From Salminus brasiliensis (lineage: Eukaryota; Chordata; Actinopteri; Characiformes; Bryconidae): DNA of 64,000 nucleotides. A program made the translations under genes and the position numbers. The stretch is taken from NCBI RefSeq assembly GCF_030463535.1, contig NC_132902.1:28330915-28394914 (forward strand). Direction: 5' to 3'. This document shows, one piece after another, positions 10,302 to 22,274 of the stretch (within the stretch, counting starts at the first letter, position 1; every line of letters begins with the position of its first letter). A model generated the notes under the pieces. That model did no database searches. It was not told the DNA's origin and saw only the letters and a program-made list of their open reading frames with translations.

Positions 10302-12185
10302 TCAGTAGTTGTAGAGGCGCTGAGTGGGCTGTTTGAACTGGCCGTAGCGGCGGTCAGCCGGAGAGAAGCGTGTGTTGGCAAGGTTCTGCCTGTTGAGGGC
10401 GCTGCGGGTCAGTTTCCTGCGGTCCACGTGAGCTTTGGCCCGCTGCACCGAGAGCAGGATGGGCAGGGGGGAGCCCCAAGCTGCCAAACGCCACGAAACG
10501 TGACGCCTGACCGGCGCAGGCCTGGACACAGGACACAGAAGGTCAGTCAGATCATTAAAGCGATAGTTCAGGCAAAACTCAATTAAACCCAATTAAACCA
10601 CCCCCTCACCCACCACAGCCCTCCCTTACCCCGAATACAGTCCAAAGTATAGGCCAAAACATGTTCAGTGTCTCAAGTTTGCTTCTCTTTGCTTCTTTAG
10701 CACTGGAGCTACAAGGCTAATGTAGCTAACCAGCAACAGCAGGCCAAAATCATCACACACTCGCCTCAAACCATGTGGAGATGTTCAATAATCTCCAATA
10801 GACTTAATTATGTGGTTTCTGACACCCTATGGCTCACTGTTGTCTAGAACGTGGACTAAAGTACAGATTCAAGACGAAAAGGGATCTTTAGGTGCTAGCA
10901 GGGTTCTCCACCAATCTGTAGAACCCTTTAACCAGACAAAGAACCATTCAAGCACACAAACAGTTCTTTACGTAATCAAGAATATACTGTATACAGAACC
11001 GTGCTTAGCTCTGCTCCCTATTTCACTCCATGTTCTAGATAACAGTGTCAGAAATACATGATCAGGTTACTGAACAGGTACACCTGCACAAGCTTTGAGG
11101 AGAGTGTTAGGATTTAGGCATGCAGTTAGCAACATGCTAATTGGTGTACATAGCCTTCCATTAATCGTTAGCTACGCTTGATAAGTAGCTCCAGTGCTAA
11201 AACGAAAGAGGCCAAACTTGAGACACCAAACATGATCGATTCCATTTGGGGTAAAGTGTAGGGAACTGAGCGAATGAGAGTTTTCAGACTATCGCTTTAA
11301 TCACAGTTGTGGAATCAGAAGCTGCTCCTGCTGAGAAACATTTGACTGAAATTCACTTGTGATTTTTATGAAGGATCAGCTGACCTCAGAGAGTCTTCTT
11401 CATCTTCATCTGAAGCCTCCTCCTCCTGCTCCTCCATTCTGCCACGGCGCATCTGGTACACAGACATGCTCGGGTGTTCAATCAGCAGGTTCTCCAGAGG
11501 ATCCTCCTCAACGCGGCCTAGAGAACGGTTCTCTGCACAGGAATCACACATCGACCTATTAAATATCGTTTAACTGAGACTCATTTTCCTACTGCATACA
11601 AAACATCTCAGATGAGCTTCTAAGGGTAAATCATCTAATAAATCATAGGCGAGCTCCTAATGTTCTAACAAGTGTTTTAAGGCCTTTGGTCCAAGTTGCG
11701 TTTGACCGGTTAACGTCCATATCTGACATTTTACTCTTTTTTCTTTGGTCTGAATGATCTCAAACTGATCAAACTATAAGGATCACTGAAATCATTTTAG
11801 TTAAGGTCACATGGTCATTATGGTCACACTGACTTTTGGTAACAAAACAATAGAAAATCCAAATTCTGATTGTAAATATAAGCACTAAAATGACAATTAA
11901 TATTACAAATCACCCCTTAGAAGCCTTTTACAGCCTCTCTTGAGCACGGTGGCGTTATTCACCGAGAGAATGATCTGAGATGGTCAGTTGCTTTCAGGAA
12001 GTTCTGAAATCTGCTGAGGTGATTTCACAGGTGTGTAATCTGACCCCCGTCTCACCGTGTAAGTTAATGATGACCCATTCTCCATCTTCAAACTCAAACA
12101 CCTCCTCAGAGCCTTCGTTCTCCACGCTAACGCCAGCTCCCTCCTCAGCGCTGCCGAGGAGCTGGGCGAAGATTTTGCCGATCAT
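10302..12185 (-). CDS. TP53INP-family autophagy/transcription cofactor-like protein
   Basis: Coding exons 12,185-12,056, 11,532-11,385 and 10,521-10,302 join in phase to a 165-residue protein. TP53INP1/2 proteins shuttle between nucleus and autophagosomes, bind ATG8/LC3 and coactivate transcription. Visible hallmarks are an acidic LIR-type motif EFEDGEWVII (W37, I40), the family signature DPLENLLIEHPSMSVY (54-69) and a C-terminal basic block with NRQNL and the terminal QRLYNY. The N-terminus MIGKIFAQLL replaces the usual MFQRL start. The conserved ESWF-TPPPCF segment of TP53INP1/2 is absent, so the protein is short. Splice acceptor at 12,214 leaves 28 nt of 5' UTR in this exon; a non-coding exon 1 is proposed at about 15,671-15,830. 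Whether it is orthologous to TP53INP2 or a separate paralogue is open. Confidence 0.88.
10522..11384 (-). other. intron 3 of the TP53INP-like gene
   Basis: No repeat, RNA or extra exon is apparent in this 0.86-kb intron. Confidence 0.8.
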
Positions 12186-13075
12186 TTTCAGGTGCTTGTG
12201 TTTCCGATAGCAGTCTGTAAACACAGCAGTACAGAGCTTTTATTACCTATGATACTTATGATCAGATTCACAACAGCCTGAGCCCAGATCAGATGATCAG
12301 TCCAACATGTTGGGTCTCGGATGTGTGCTTCTTCAGTTACAACAGGATGCTAGACTGTATATGTATATGAGAATATATATATATATATGATTTATTTTCC
12401 ACATACATATGTGACAATTACTGTAACCGGTTCCTCCAGCGTTCCTCTGCTCTGTGGAGAAGGTTCTGTTTGTGTTTATAGGCTAAAGTAAGTCCACAGT
12501 ATTCTGAACCACATCCGTCTACCAAACTAGATACATACTTTTTTGATCACAAAGGAAATTTAGCAGCCAGAAGCAGTTACACAATATAGCACAGTAATAT
12601 AATAAATAACTGTACAGCAGAAATGATGCATTTAAACTTAACGGGAGATGAAAGACTGCTGAAAGACTACGCAGTAATAAAGAATGAATCCTGTGTAATG
12701 AGGGTATAAGCAGATAAACGACCACACTGAATAAACATGTGCACATACTGTTATTTAATTACCTAACTAATGCAGATCTGGAGGAGCTCTGAGAGACAGA
12801 CGGGTCTGAGAGACAGACGGGTTTGAACGTGTTTACAGAGATCAGATGAGGCCGTAAAAACGTGTTCATTAGCTAATTTGACTAAAGCATTAGTGTTAGC
12901 ATGTTAGCTCCTGGCTAGCAGGTTGGCTTAGAGCTAACATATTATCCTGTGGCTAGCACAGTAGCTTAGGTTTAATATAATAGCTGCCCCATTAGCTTTA
13001 GGCTAACAATAAGTCATGTCTAGTGTGTTAACATTATCTCGGGCCTAGCACACTGTGCTCAACGTTAATTAGAGC

Positions 13076-13824
13076 AGTAGCTCCTGGCTAGTGTGTTAGC
13101 TTCTGGCTAGAGTGTTAGCTCCTGGCTAGTGTGTTAGCTCCTGGCTAGTGTGTTAGCTCCTGGCTAGAGTGTTAGCTCCTGGCTAGAGTGTTAGCTCGTG
13201 GCTAGAGTGTTAGCTCGTGGCTAGAGTGTTAGCTCGTGGCTAGAGTGTTAGCTCCTGGCTAGAGTGTTAGCTCCTGGCTAGTGTGTTAGCTCCTGGCTAG
13301 AGTGTTAGCTCCTGGCTAGTGTGTTAGCTCCTGGCTAGTGTGTTAGCTCCTGGCTAGAGTGTTAGCTCCTGGCTAGTGTGTTAGCTCCTGGCTAGAGTGT
13401 TAGCTCCTGGCTAGTGTGTTAGCTCCTGGCTAGAGTGTTAGCTCCTGGCTAGTGTGTTAGCTCCTGGCTAGAGTGTTAGCTCCTGGCTAGAGTGTTAGCT
13501 CCTGGCTAGAGTGTTAGCTCGTGGCTAGAGTGTTAGCTCGTGGCTAGAGTGTTAGCTCCTGGCTAGAGTGTTAGCTCGTGGCTAGAGTGTTAGCTCGTGG
13601 CTAGAGTGTTAGCTCGTGGCTAGTGTGTTAGCTCGTGGCTAGTGTGTTAGCTCCTGGCTAGTGTGTTAGCTCCTGGCTAGAGTGTTAGCTCCTGGCTAGT
13701 GTGTTAGCTCCTGGCTAGAGTGTTAGCTCCTGGCTAGTGTGTTAGCTCGTGGCTAGTGTGTTAGCTCCTGGCTAGTGTGTTAGCTCCTGGCTAGTGTGTT
13801 AGCTCCTGGCTAGAGTGTTAGCTC
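13076..13824. repeat. 19-bp minisatellite, about 39 units
   Basis: Units read GTGTTAGCTCCTGGCTAGA with only two variable positions (AGAGTG or AGTGTG; CTCCTGG or CTCGTGG). Diverged precursors of the unit occur just upstream, about 12,895-13,075 (GTTAGCTCCTGGCTAGCAGG). It lies in intron 1 of the TP53INP-like gene. Confidence 0.97.
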
Positions 13825-14706
13825 AGTGTGTTTCTGTGCTTTAATGAAAACAGTGTGCATGTACTGTACTTTTATTTAGGGTTAGAAGCTTAAATATTAT
13901 ATATATAATATAATCTATATATTGTCATTGTATCAAAATTGTGTGATACACAGATTTCCACAGAGTTTCCTTTTGGTAAAGCTGCTGTTATACGTTTTTT
14001 GTTTATACATGACAGTGATTATATATATATATATTAGTGCTGTAATACTTTGACATCAGCTCAGGCTGTTCCTTGCTCAGATGATTGATGGGTGGAACAT
14101 AGCTGTGACGCATCGTGTGTCTGTTACACGTCACAGAGGAAATCAGAGACAGGCTTGCATAAGCTGAAGCGTGAGGCCGGACTGTGCAGTGTGTTAACAT
14201 TTCAGAACAGGGTGGACTCACACGGTCAGGCCTGGGCAGGCCGGACAGGGCGACTCGACCCGGCATCTGTGAGCCTGCAGAGTTTATTTTTAACACTGGA
14301 ATTCAGTTCCTAATTTAGCAGAAATGAATAAATAAGTGACCCCATCATCCATACGGCCACCGACACAAGGTCACCTTATTCTCCCACACCATCAGCTGAC
14401 CATCAGAGAGTTCTGTGTGTGCTTCTCCAATCTGACCGGGGGGATAAATACGGTCTAAACGTGATTAAATGTCAGATCACCATTTCAAAAAGTCTGCCGC
14501 ACACTCTCAGAGGGGAGGACCGCAGCCTGACTGAGCGGTGGGGTGGCACGCAGATGTGCAGCAGCAGCAGCAGCTCACCTGATTTACCATCATTAAGCCC
14601 TGATTTACCACCAAACCAGGTGTTGATCTGAGGAGAACTCTAGATAATACTAGACTCCATACATATATATACCTTTTAATAATAAAATTGTATTAAAATA
14701 ATGAAA

Positions 14707-14749
<43 letters not shown>

Positions 14750-15063
14750 GACTGCTTGAGTCATAAGGGTTTTCCTCATAGCTCGACCCCTCTTGGGACT
14801 GATTTGAGGAAGTCTAGACACAATGAAGCAACATTTTCTAAAGGCTTTTGTGCTCTTGCTGAACCTGATAACCTTTTTAAAGGACTTTACACCCCTGTTT
14901 CACTCAACACTCACACACCAGCTAATAATATAAACCAGCAGGGACTGGGAGAGGACACTAAATACAAACCCAGCAAAACAGGCAGGTAGAGGTGTTAGAG
15001 AGAAGTGTCCAAGACATCTGTATGACTGGAGTTAGATTACTGAGAGATCTGTGTAATCCAGGT
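13825..15063. other. intron sequence, no gene seen
   Basis: This holds short TA runs, a (TTA)n tract at about 14,708-14,750 and no supportable coding exon. Confidence 0.7.
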
Positions 15064-15127
15064 GGCCTGGGGGATTGGGTGGGGTGGGGTACGGTGGGGT
15101 GGGGTACGGTGGGGTGGGGTGGGGGGG
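15064..15127. repeat. G-rich tandem block
   Basis: Repeats of GGGGTGGGGTACGGT give more than eight G-runs of four on the plus strand, which is the template strand of the TP53INP-like gene. The sequence could form G-quadruplexes. Confidence 0.8.
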
Positions 15128-15670
15128 TTGTGTAATATTTCCTCTCTCTGCTTACACACACACTGCATCTAAAGACTAAACGGCTCAGATTACAATAACA
15201 GCAGAGCTGAGGGTCTACATCTCTCACAGGCTGAATGGGATTCACTGTACTGTGTTCATCTGCATGTTGGGCGTGTCGAGTGTTGATCGCCTGGTAGATG
15301 TTTTTTATAGTCATTTATAAATAGAATACACATTATTATCTCATTACACAGTATAATCTGTTCTCTGTTTTGGTGGAAATGCAGTTTACTCATCACACAA
15401 CAACAGAAGACAAAGCAGACTAGACCTGAGTGCAGAGACCCTCACAGACCCTCACAGACCCTCACAGACCCTTCATCTAGGCTTCATCAGCCAGTTATTG
15501 GGTTACAGCTCAGTCTGTAGGGTTCGGGTTGGCTGGTTTATCAGGATTTCTCAGTAAAGCTGAATAACTCAGACTAACAGAGCTTTCCTGCCTCCCCTGT
15601 GGATCAGACCGGACTTCTGGTTAGCTGGTGTTTCTGGGGGCAGGTCAGCGGGTAGGTGCAGTAATCTTAC

Positions 15671-15880
15671 CTGTTCAGTAGTTCGGTAGTTCGGTGGTTC
15701 GGTGGTTCGGTGGTTCGGTGGTTCCGCTGTGTCGGGCTCGGTCCTCCTCTCTCTGCTCGCTTCTTTCTCCGTTTGTTTACCATCGGTTAGCTCCGCCCCT
15801 TTGCGTGACGCCACCGCGTTCCACTTATTTGAATCCACAGCGCCGCCCATGCAGAGGCGCTGCGGCCCCGCCCACTTATG
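15671..15880 (-). promoter_or_regulatory. non-coding exon 1 and promoter of the TP53INP-like gene
   Basis: On the minus strand a consensus donor GAACAG|GTAAGATT ends an exon at 15,671. Upstream are GC boxes (GGGCGGGG, AGGGGCGGAGC) and a CRE-half-like GCGTCACG. The putative 5' UTR contains a short tandem repeat GAACCACC before the donor. The orientation and distance fit exon 1 of the gene whose next exon begins at 12,214. Confidence 0.6.
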
Positions 15881-15895
15881 ACGGGTTTTAAAATG

Positions 15896-16066
15896 TATAT
15901 ATTTATTTATATATTTATTTATGTATTTATTTATATATTTATTTATATATTTATTTATATATTTATTTATGTATTTATTTATATATTTATTTATATATTT
16001 ATTTATATATTTATTTATGTATTTATTTATATATTTATTTATATATTTATTTATGTATTTATTTAT
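15896..16066. repeat. 12-bp AT minisatellite
   Basis: Units TATATTTATTTA and TATGTATTTATT repeat about 14 times. Any reading frame through it is low-complexity artefact. Confidence 0.95.
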
Positions 16067-16740
16067 GTGTTGATTGCAAATATTAAAAGATTTTACAGTC
16101 ACATAAAGCAAATAAAAACATTACAAATACAAAAGTATAAAAATCCTACAATTTAATGATTAATTATTTGATTATCTGATTATATATGATGTTAATGATT
16201 TATGGTAATTGTCAGCCACAGCGAGACTTTATAAGCATTCATATTTGTTCAGGTTACAGGTGGATACAGCTGAGTGGTCCATTATTTTAGTCTTGCATTT
16301 AAAGGGATACTTTTGTAGGAATGTTATATGTTGTTGTTACTGGGCATTTATAATGGTATAATAAAAATAATGAATAAATTGTTTCCACTTATTTACATAG
16401 AAATTGAATACATTCGTTCATAATTTATTGAATATTATTATTGTTATTATTTTGTTTTATAGGCCAGATGGTGCTTTTATTTTATTTATTTGTTATTTTT
16501 TTGCAAAAGACATAAATCTGTAATCTGGGAGTTGATTTTATCACGAAACTTTAAGATATTAATGTTGCAATTTGTATTACAGAAAAAAAGCAACACCACG
16601 GGATATATAAACTATATATATATATAGTTTAATATCGATCCGAGCAGAAAAGACAAGTATTTACTGTACCTGCGCGGAAATGCAGTACATAAAGGAACAA
16701 CGTTTAAATATTTGTTTGTTTGGATATGAAAACATATTTA
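16067..16740. other. AT-rich spacer
   Basis: No coding, RNA or mobile-element signal is visible between the TP53INP-like promoter and the first C19orf12 promoter. Confidence 0.7.
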
Positions 16741-17129
16741 CAGGCTTTTTAAATTAATGGACCGGACCGGTCTACCGTCGGTGGGTCACGCCCCCTGCTG
16801 GTGGAGCGCCGAACTGCCAGCTTCTCAACCAGCTGTTTTTATAAAGTGAACTTTTACCCAGGGGTCTTTGCGCAACAGGGTGTAGCGAGGCTCCCCTGCT
16901 GCTCCCCTGCTGTTCCCCTGCTGTTCCCCTGCTGTTCCCCTGCTGTTCCCCTGCTGCTCCGCGGTGAAGCTCAGAGCTGTGTGTAACTGTAGAGACCGGG
17001 GCTGGAGAGCGGAGGCCGGGGGCTGGAGAGCGGAGGCCGGGGCTGGAGAGCGGAGGCCGGGGCTGGAGAGCGGAGGCCGGGGGCGAAGCTGTGAAGAGAC
17101 CCGATCCTCAGCGCAGTAAGAGGAGGCAG
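16741..17129 (+). promoter_or_regulatory. promoter and non-coding exon 1 of c19orf12-like copy A
   Basis: A GC-rich block ends in a good donor GAGGCAG|GTGAGC at 17,129. It contains an 11-bp repeat (GCTGTTCCCCT, 16,905-16,960) and a 19-20-bp repeat (GGCTGGAGAGCGGAGGCCG, 16,999-17,085). A CTCF-like motif CACGCCCCCTGCTGGTGG (minus) lies at 16,788-16,805. The block aligns loosely with 23,260-23,493, which ends in the same position upstream of copy B, so the promoters were duplicated with the genes. Confidence 0.6.
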
Positions 17130-18134
17130 GTGAGCCCGCAGCTCCGCTGACATTCGAGCTAAAAACGAAACATCAGCAGTTTCCTTCCTGCGCTCTGTTT
17201 AGGATCAGGAGAGCTCAGTTAAACAGTCTAAAGTTTAATAAATGAAGGTTAATGAATAAGCCCATATTCACCCCTATCAGCTGCACTGTACCTCTCTGCT
17301 GTCCCACCTACAGCCACACTGACACTCAGCATCTCAGCCTTTATTTTTGGTTTACGTGTGTTTTCTCTACTTAAACTTAATCTAGTTAATTTGACCAAAA
17401 ACGTTAGATTTTCATAATAAACCACAAAATAAAAGCTTTACAGATGTGCTCAGAGAACATGTGGTCCAGAGAAAATTCTGAATTACACACACTCACACAT
17501 GAAGATACATTTAAATATTCTTGAATAATATCTATCTATGTAAATATATTTAAGCTTTATATTGTATAGCATTACATATTTATATGATAAAATATTAGTA
17601 AATATATGTGCTTTTATTTTGTGCTCAGTTTGCCTTTAGTGTTTAGTGTAATACATTACATTTACAGCTTTTACAGTGTTATACACAGACCTGGGCAGTA
17701 ACTGACTCCATCGACTAGATTACATGTATTTATGTGGTATTTGTGCTGGAGGCTGGGGTTAGGACTCTCTACACACCACTGATAATACATATCTCATTTA
17801 CTTACGCCTTTACAGCAGAGTGTAGTTATTCAGATATAAATGATGAGTGACAGAACCAGCGTTCAGGAGGACTATCTGTAGGAGTCCAGCTTCCTCATCA
17901 GTGTGTATTGCTGTAGGAGCCGGGGTGGGGGTGGATGGTGTACTTTGCCACGGTGGCACAGAAAGCAAAAGTGTTTTATGGTAAACCAAAAACAAAAGCC
18001 TGAGTGAGCTTTCAGTTTCAGAAACGGATCTAAATAAAGCCTGGGACCTGTTTACACCAATGCTCGACAGATCAAAAAAAGACAGTGATACAGACAGCTG
18101 ACAGCTTTATAGAATAATATTAATACCACCAGGC

Positions 18135-18176
<42 letters not shown>
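17130..18176 (+). other. 5' part of intron 1 of c19orf12-like copy A
   Basis: Mostly unique AT-rich sequence. A block near 17,985-18,050 (AACAAAAGCCTGAGTGAGCT) recurs near 22,120, 22,720 and 23,970, evidence of local duplication. Confidence 0.6.
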
Positions 18177-18179
<3 letters not shown>

Positions 18180-19852
18180 TGCTCAAAAACATAAAGGGAA
18201 CACTCAAATAACACATCCTAGATCTGAATGAATGAACATAGTGGTTGGTGTGGCACAACAGATAACACCACCACCTACCACTGAGTTACAACACCATGTG
18301 GGAGACCAGGGTTCGATTCCCAGTCTGGGTGACTATCCTGTGCTACACCAATAAGAGTCCCTGGGCAAGACTCCTAACACTACATTGGCCCACCAGTAAT
18401 ATCAGTAACCTTGTAAGTCGCTCTGGATAAGAGCGTCTGCTAAATGCTGTAAATGTAAATGTAAACATATGAATGTTCTGTACAAAGTTGAATGTGCTGA
18501 CAACAAAATCACACAAAAATCATCAATGGAAATCAAATCTATTAACCAATGGAGGCCTGGATTTGGAGTCACACACAAAATTAAAGAGGAAAAACACACT
18601 ACAGGCTGATCCACCTTTGATCTAATGTCCCTAAAACAAGTCAGAATGAGGCTCAGTATTGTGTGTGGCCTCCACGTGCCTGTATGACCTCCCAACAACG
18701 CCTGGGCATGCTCCTGATGAGGATCTCCTCCCAGACCTGGACTAAAGCATCCGCCAACTCCTGGACAGTCTGTGGTGCAACGTGACGTTGGTGGATGGAG
18801 CGAGACATGATGTCCCAGATGTGCTCAATCGGATTCAGGTCTGGGGAACGGGCGGGACAGTCCATAGCTTCAATGCCTTCATCTTGCAGGAACTGCTGAC
18901 ACAGTCCAGCCACATGAGGTCTAGCATTGCCCTGCTTTCGGAGGAACCCAGGCCCAACCGCACCAGCATATGGTCTCACAAGGGGTCTGAGGATCTCATC
19001 TCGGTACCTAGTGGCAGTCAGGCTACCTCTGGCGAGCACATGGAGGGCTGTGCGGCCCTCCAAAGAAATGCCACCCCACACCATTACTGACCCACTGCCA
19101 AACCATTCATGCTGAAGGATGTTGCAGGCAGCAGATCACTCTCCACGGCGTCTCCAGACTCCGTCACGTCTGTCACATGTGCTCAGTGTGAACCTGCTTT
19201 CCTCTGTGAAGAGCACAGGGCGCCAGTGGCGAATTTGCCAATCCTGGTGTTCTCTGGCAAATGCCAAGCATCCTGCACGGTGTTGGGCTGTGAGCACAAC
19301 GCCCATCTGTGGACGCCGGGCCCTCATACCATCCTCATGGAGTCGGTTTCTAACCGTTTGTGCAGACACATGCACATCTGTGGCCTGCTGGAGGTCATTT
19401 TGCAGGGCTCTGGCAGTGCTCCTCCTGTTCCTCCTTGCACAAAGGCGGAGGTAGCGGTCCTGCTGCTGGGTTGTTGCCCACCTACGGCCTCCTCCACGTC
19501 TTCTGGTGTACTGGCCTGTCTCCTGGTAGGGCCTCCAGCGTCCACATTGATGTGCCATCCTGGATGAGCTGCACTACCTGAGCCACTTGTGCGGGTTGTA
19601 GAGTCCGTCTCATGCCACCACGAGTGTGAAAGCACCACCAACATTCAAAAGTGATCGAAAGCATAGGTACTGAGAAGTGGTCTGTGGTCCCCACCTGCAG
19701 AACCACTCCTTTATTGAGTGTGTCTTGCTAATTGCCAATAATTTCCACCTGTTGTCTATTCCATTTGCACAACAGCATGTGAAACTGATTGTCAATCAGT
19801 GTTGCTTCCTAAGTGGACAGTCTGATTTCACAGAAGTTTGATTTACTTGGAG
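18177..19852 (-). mobile_element. Tc1-like transposon, inactive, with nested SINE
   Basis: The left terminus CTGCTCAAAAACATAAAGGG and the body match a widespread fish Tc1 family. On the minus strand the transposase is readable in pieces: [20 protein letters not shown] at about 19,610, the middle of the protein at 19,558-19,136 and MVWGGISLEGRTALHVLARG onward at 19,084-18,653. A TGA ends the middle piece where an Arg codon is expected, and a deletion near 19,540 shifts the start. Both catalytic Asp positions appear replaced (FTEESRF and KQGNARPH), while the Glu in NPIEHIWD remains. The right terminal repeat is missing. Confidence 0.9.
18241..18463 (+). mobile_element. tRNA-derived SINE nested in the Tc1 element
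   Basis: The head has a B box GGTTCGATTCC near 18,310, and the tail has the L2-type CTGGATAAGAGCGTCTGCTA followed by short TGTAAA repeats. Flanking AACATA copies at 18,235-18,240 and 18,464-18,469 look like a target-site duplication, so it inserted after the Tc1. Confidence 0.85.
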
Positions 19853-19888
19853 AAAAAGAAAACATAGAAATAACTAATAATATTAATA

Positions 19889-19890
<2 letters not shown>

Positions 19891-19937
<47 letters not shown>
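19891..19937. repeat. (TG)n microsatellite next to a splice acceptor
   Basis: It replaces the usual polypyrimidine tract just 6 nt before the GGATCAG acceptor of copy A exon 2 (19,943). Confidence 0.95.
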
Positions 19938-19938
<1 letters not shown>

Positions 19939-19956
19939 ATCAGAAGGCTGTGTGCG

Positions 19957-20540
19957 ATGGCCTACCGGGTAAACGACATCATGAAGTTGTGCTGTGAGGT
20001 GTCTGCAAACCAGCAGATGAAAGCAGCAGTGAAGAATTCTGGGAAAGGAGCAGCGGTGGCTGGGGGCGGAGCGTTTGTGGGAGGGCTGTTAGCCGGACCC
20101 CCAGGGATTGCTGTTGGTAAGAGCAGGTCCTATCAGATGTGATTAGGGGCTGGTGGGGGGGCTGGTGGGGTCTGGGCTGTCTGTCAACCACATTGTAACA
20201 CTCTTAACAGAAACTACATTTGGGGGGACTGACTCTTCTCAGGACCCTAAATCAGCCTGTGTTCTGGTCTGTAGGTGGAGCTCTGGGGGGTCTGCTGGGA
20301 TGCTGGATGACCAGTGGTCAGTTTAAACCGGTTCCTCAGATCATCATGGAGCTGCCCTCCGAGCAGCAGCAGAAGCTGTACTCTGACGTCATGGCAGTTC
20401 TGGGGACACTGGACTGGACGGACGTGGCTCAGCTGATCGCCCTGGTGATGGGAAACGCCACAATGCAGCAGCAGGTCGTAGCCGCCATCCTCAGCTACGT
20501 CACCAAGGAGCTGCGAGCTGAGGTGCGCTACGGAGACTGA
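19957..20540 (+). CDS. C19orf12-like membrane protein, copy A
   Basis: Exons 19,957-20,116 and 20,275-20,540 join in phase to 141 residues. C19orf12 proteins sit in mitochondrial and ER membranes; human mutations cause the iron-accumulation disorder MPAN, and the biochemical role is unsettled. Family features are [10 protein letters not shown] near the start, KMKAAVK-like [13 protein letters not shown], a long glycine-zipper hydrophobic segment (about residues 29-66; [17 protein letters not shown]), then [17 protein letters not shown] and the C-terminal [14 protein letters not shown]. The intron splits the Gly codon of IAVGG. The middle intron is only 158 bp. Acceptor at 19,943 gives a 13-nt leader before the ATG. 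Polyadenylation signals occur near 21,197 and 21,371. Confidence 0.95.
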
Positions 20541-20942
20541 CCACCAGGAGGAGACACACAATCAGTGAGATTAGGTGTAAATTGTAGAAACTCAGTGGTT
20601 TATATCTGAGCTCAGTGCCTTGCTGGTTTATTTATATCATCTCTTTAAACAGGTGTTTTAGAATCTGAATGTTGAAGGACTGCAGGCTGGAGTTTTAGAA
20701 AAGCGAGAGTTCGGCCAAAAATGTCATTCATATTTGATTTCAGATTTGATATGGTGCTAACAGAAGATTAGTGATGCATGACTATATTAGAATACTTCTT
20801 AAGAAGTGAGAACAATACAAGTTTCCTTCTGGAAGAATAACCTTTTAATATGCAAATAACCATTTATTAATTTAAAAGGTTCTTTACTTTGATCTATATT
20901 GATGTAACAGAGGGCGAGAGAGGCGTGTTGTGCTCCAGTGGT

Positions 20943-20973
<31 letters not shown>

Positions 20974-20976
20974 ATG

Positions 20977-21048
<72 letters not shown>

Positions 21049-21400
21049 TACACGTACCGCTACACCTCTTGTGTCTAGACGTGAAAAGGATTACATGATG
21101 TGAGTTAGGTTTTTGGCCGAACCGTCGCTTTAGAGTATTAATTATTACGATTATGTAGCATGAGTTTTACAGTACATGCACTGAGTTTTACAGTCAATAA
21201 AGTAACTTTTATACTCCGCTGGCTTCCACAGCTAATGAATGAGCTATAGATTTTGTAGATGTTTTTAGCAGAATTTTTTATTTTGAACACAATCATTTAA
21301 AAACAAATTAACTCTGTATCCAATCAAAGAGGATTTATATGAAAATATTGTTTGTACCTGAAATAATGAAATAAATGGATCTTAGTCATTTGAGACTTCA
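20541..21400 (+). other. 3' UTR of copy A with (TA)n tract
   Basis: Non-coding sequence includes a TG-TATG-(TA)n compound microsatellite at 20,943-21,045 and AATAAA signals near 21,197 and 21,371. Confidence 0.6.
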
Positions 21401-21832
21401 GTCTTATTTCTTGTGGCATTTTCTGAAAGAGATGATGAGCTAAATTTGAAGACGGGTCGCAGTGCTTTACTATCATGCCCTCTTTCTACACTGAGATAAA
21501 ACCCGCTGTAAAAATAAATTAAAACTAGTATTTACTGTCAGAAAATGACAGTGTTTGTCTATCTAGTCTTTCATTCCTTTAATGAACCATTCTGGCAGAT
21601 TACAGCATATTTGTGTTTTGTTGGAGGCCAGTTTCTAACTTAAAGTATCTGATACATTTATAGTTTATCATTTCTATGGTCCTTTAACTCAGAAAAGTCT
21701 ACATGAGTTTAGGACAGTATGTACTCTATCAATAAATAGTTTTTATGAGTAATACAGATTAATAGCTACAATTCTAAAAGTAATGTTTCTGAAGCTTCTA
21801 GAAGTATTACAGTTAAAGTTTCTGAAGTTAAT

Positions 21833-22274
21833 GTTAAACTTTCTATTTTGACATTGCATACACACACACACACACACACGCATATAGCCTATTAGCAAAT
21901 GTGTGTATACTTGTCTTCTGTTCTCAGATTGTCACTAATGTTGATTTAATAGATATTCTAATTCTGCAATTTACTCTCTAACAGACTGAGGAAACTGTAA
22001 CTCCAGCTTTATGATGGTCTCTCAGTCTGAAAGTGAATTCTATATTCTATATGTGTATTCTATAACACTAGTAGTAGACGGTAAAGTAAAGTGTGCTTTG
22101 GCTCAGGTCCAGTGAAAGTGTATAAACGAAAATAAAACCATGAGTGAGATTTCAGCTCTGAGATCAGACCTGATCAGAGTAAAAGCTGGAACATGTTCCA
22201 CACCTTTGATCTGTTTCATACCTCTGATGTCATCTTTTAATATCAAAGAGACAATAGTTACAGCTGAGTTACAT
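21833..22274. repeat. direct duplication, unit 1
   Basis: About 430 bp are almost identical to 23,611-24,116 (for example GCCTATTAGCAAATGTGTGT through CAGCTGAGTTACAT). Only the embedded dinucleotide tract differs greatly (CA here, a long TA run in unit 2). Confidence 0.92.

Noticed and set aside
15569-16111. KYIN-repeat minus-strand frame and its plus-strand FIYI counterpart
   Set aside because: They are translations of a 12-bp AT minisatellite.
18300-18330. Possible tRNA gene (GGTTCGATTCC B box)
   Set aside because: It is part of a SINE head: no complete cloverleaf, followed by a SINE tail. The B boxes near 5,190, 34,340 and 56,630 were rejected for the same reason.
19109-19567. Plus-strand frames over 100 codons at 19.1-19.6 kb
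   Set aside because: They are antisense to the Tc1 transposase on the minus strand.
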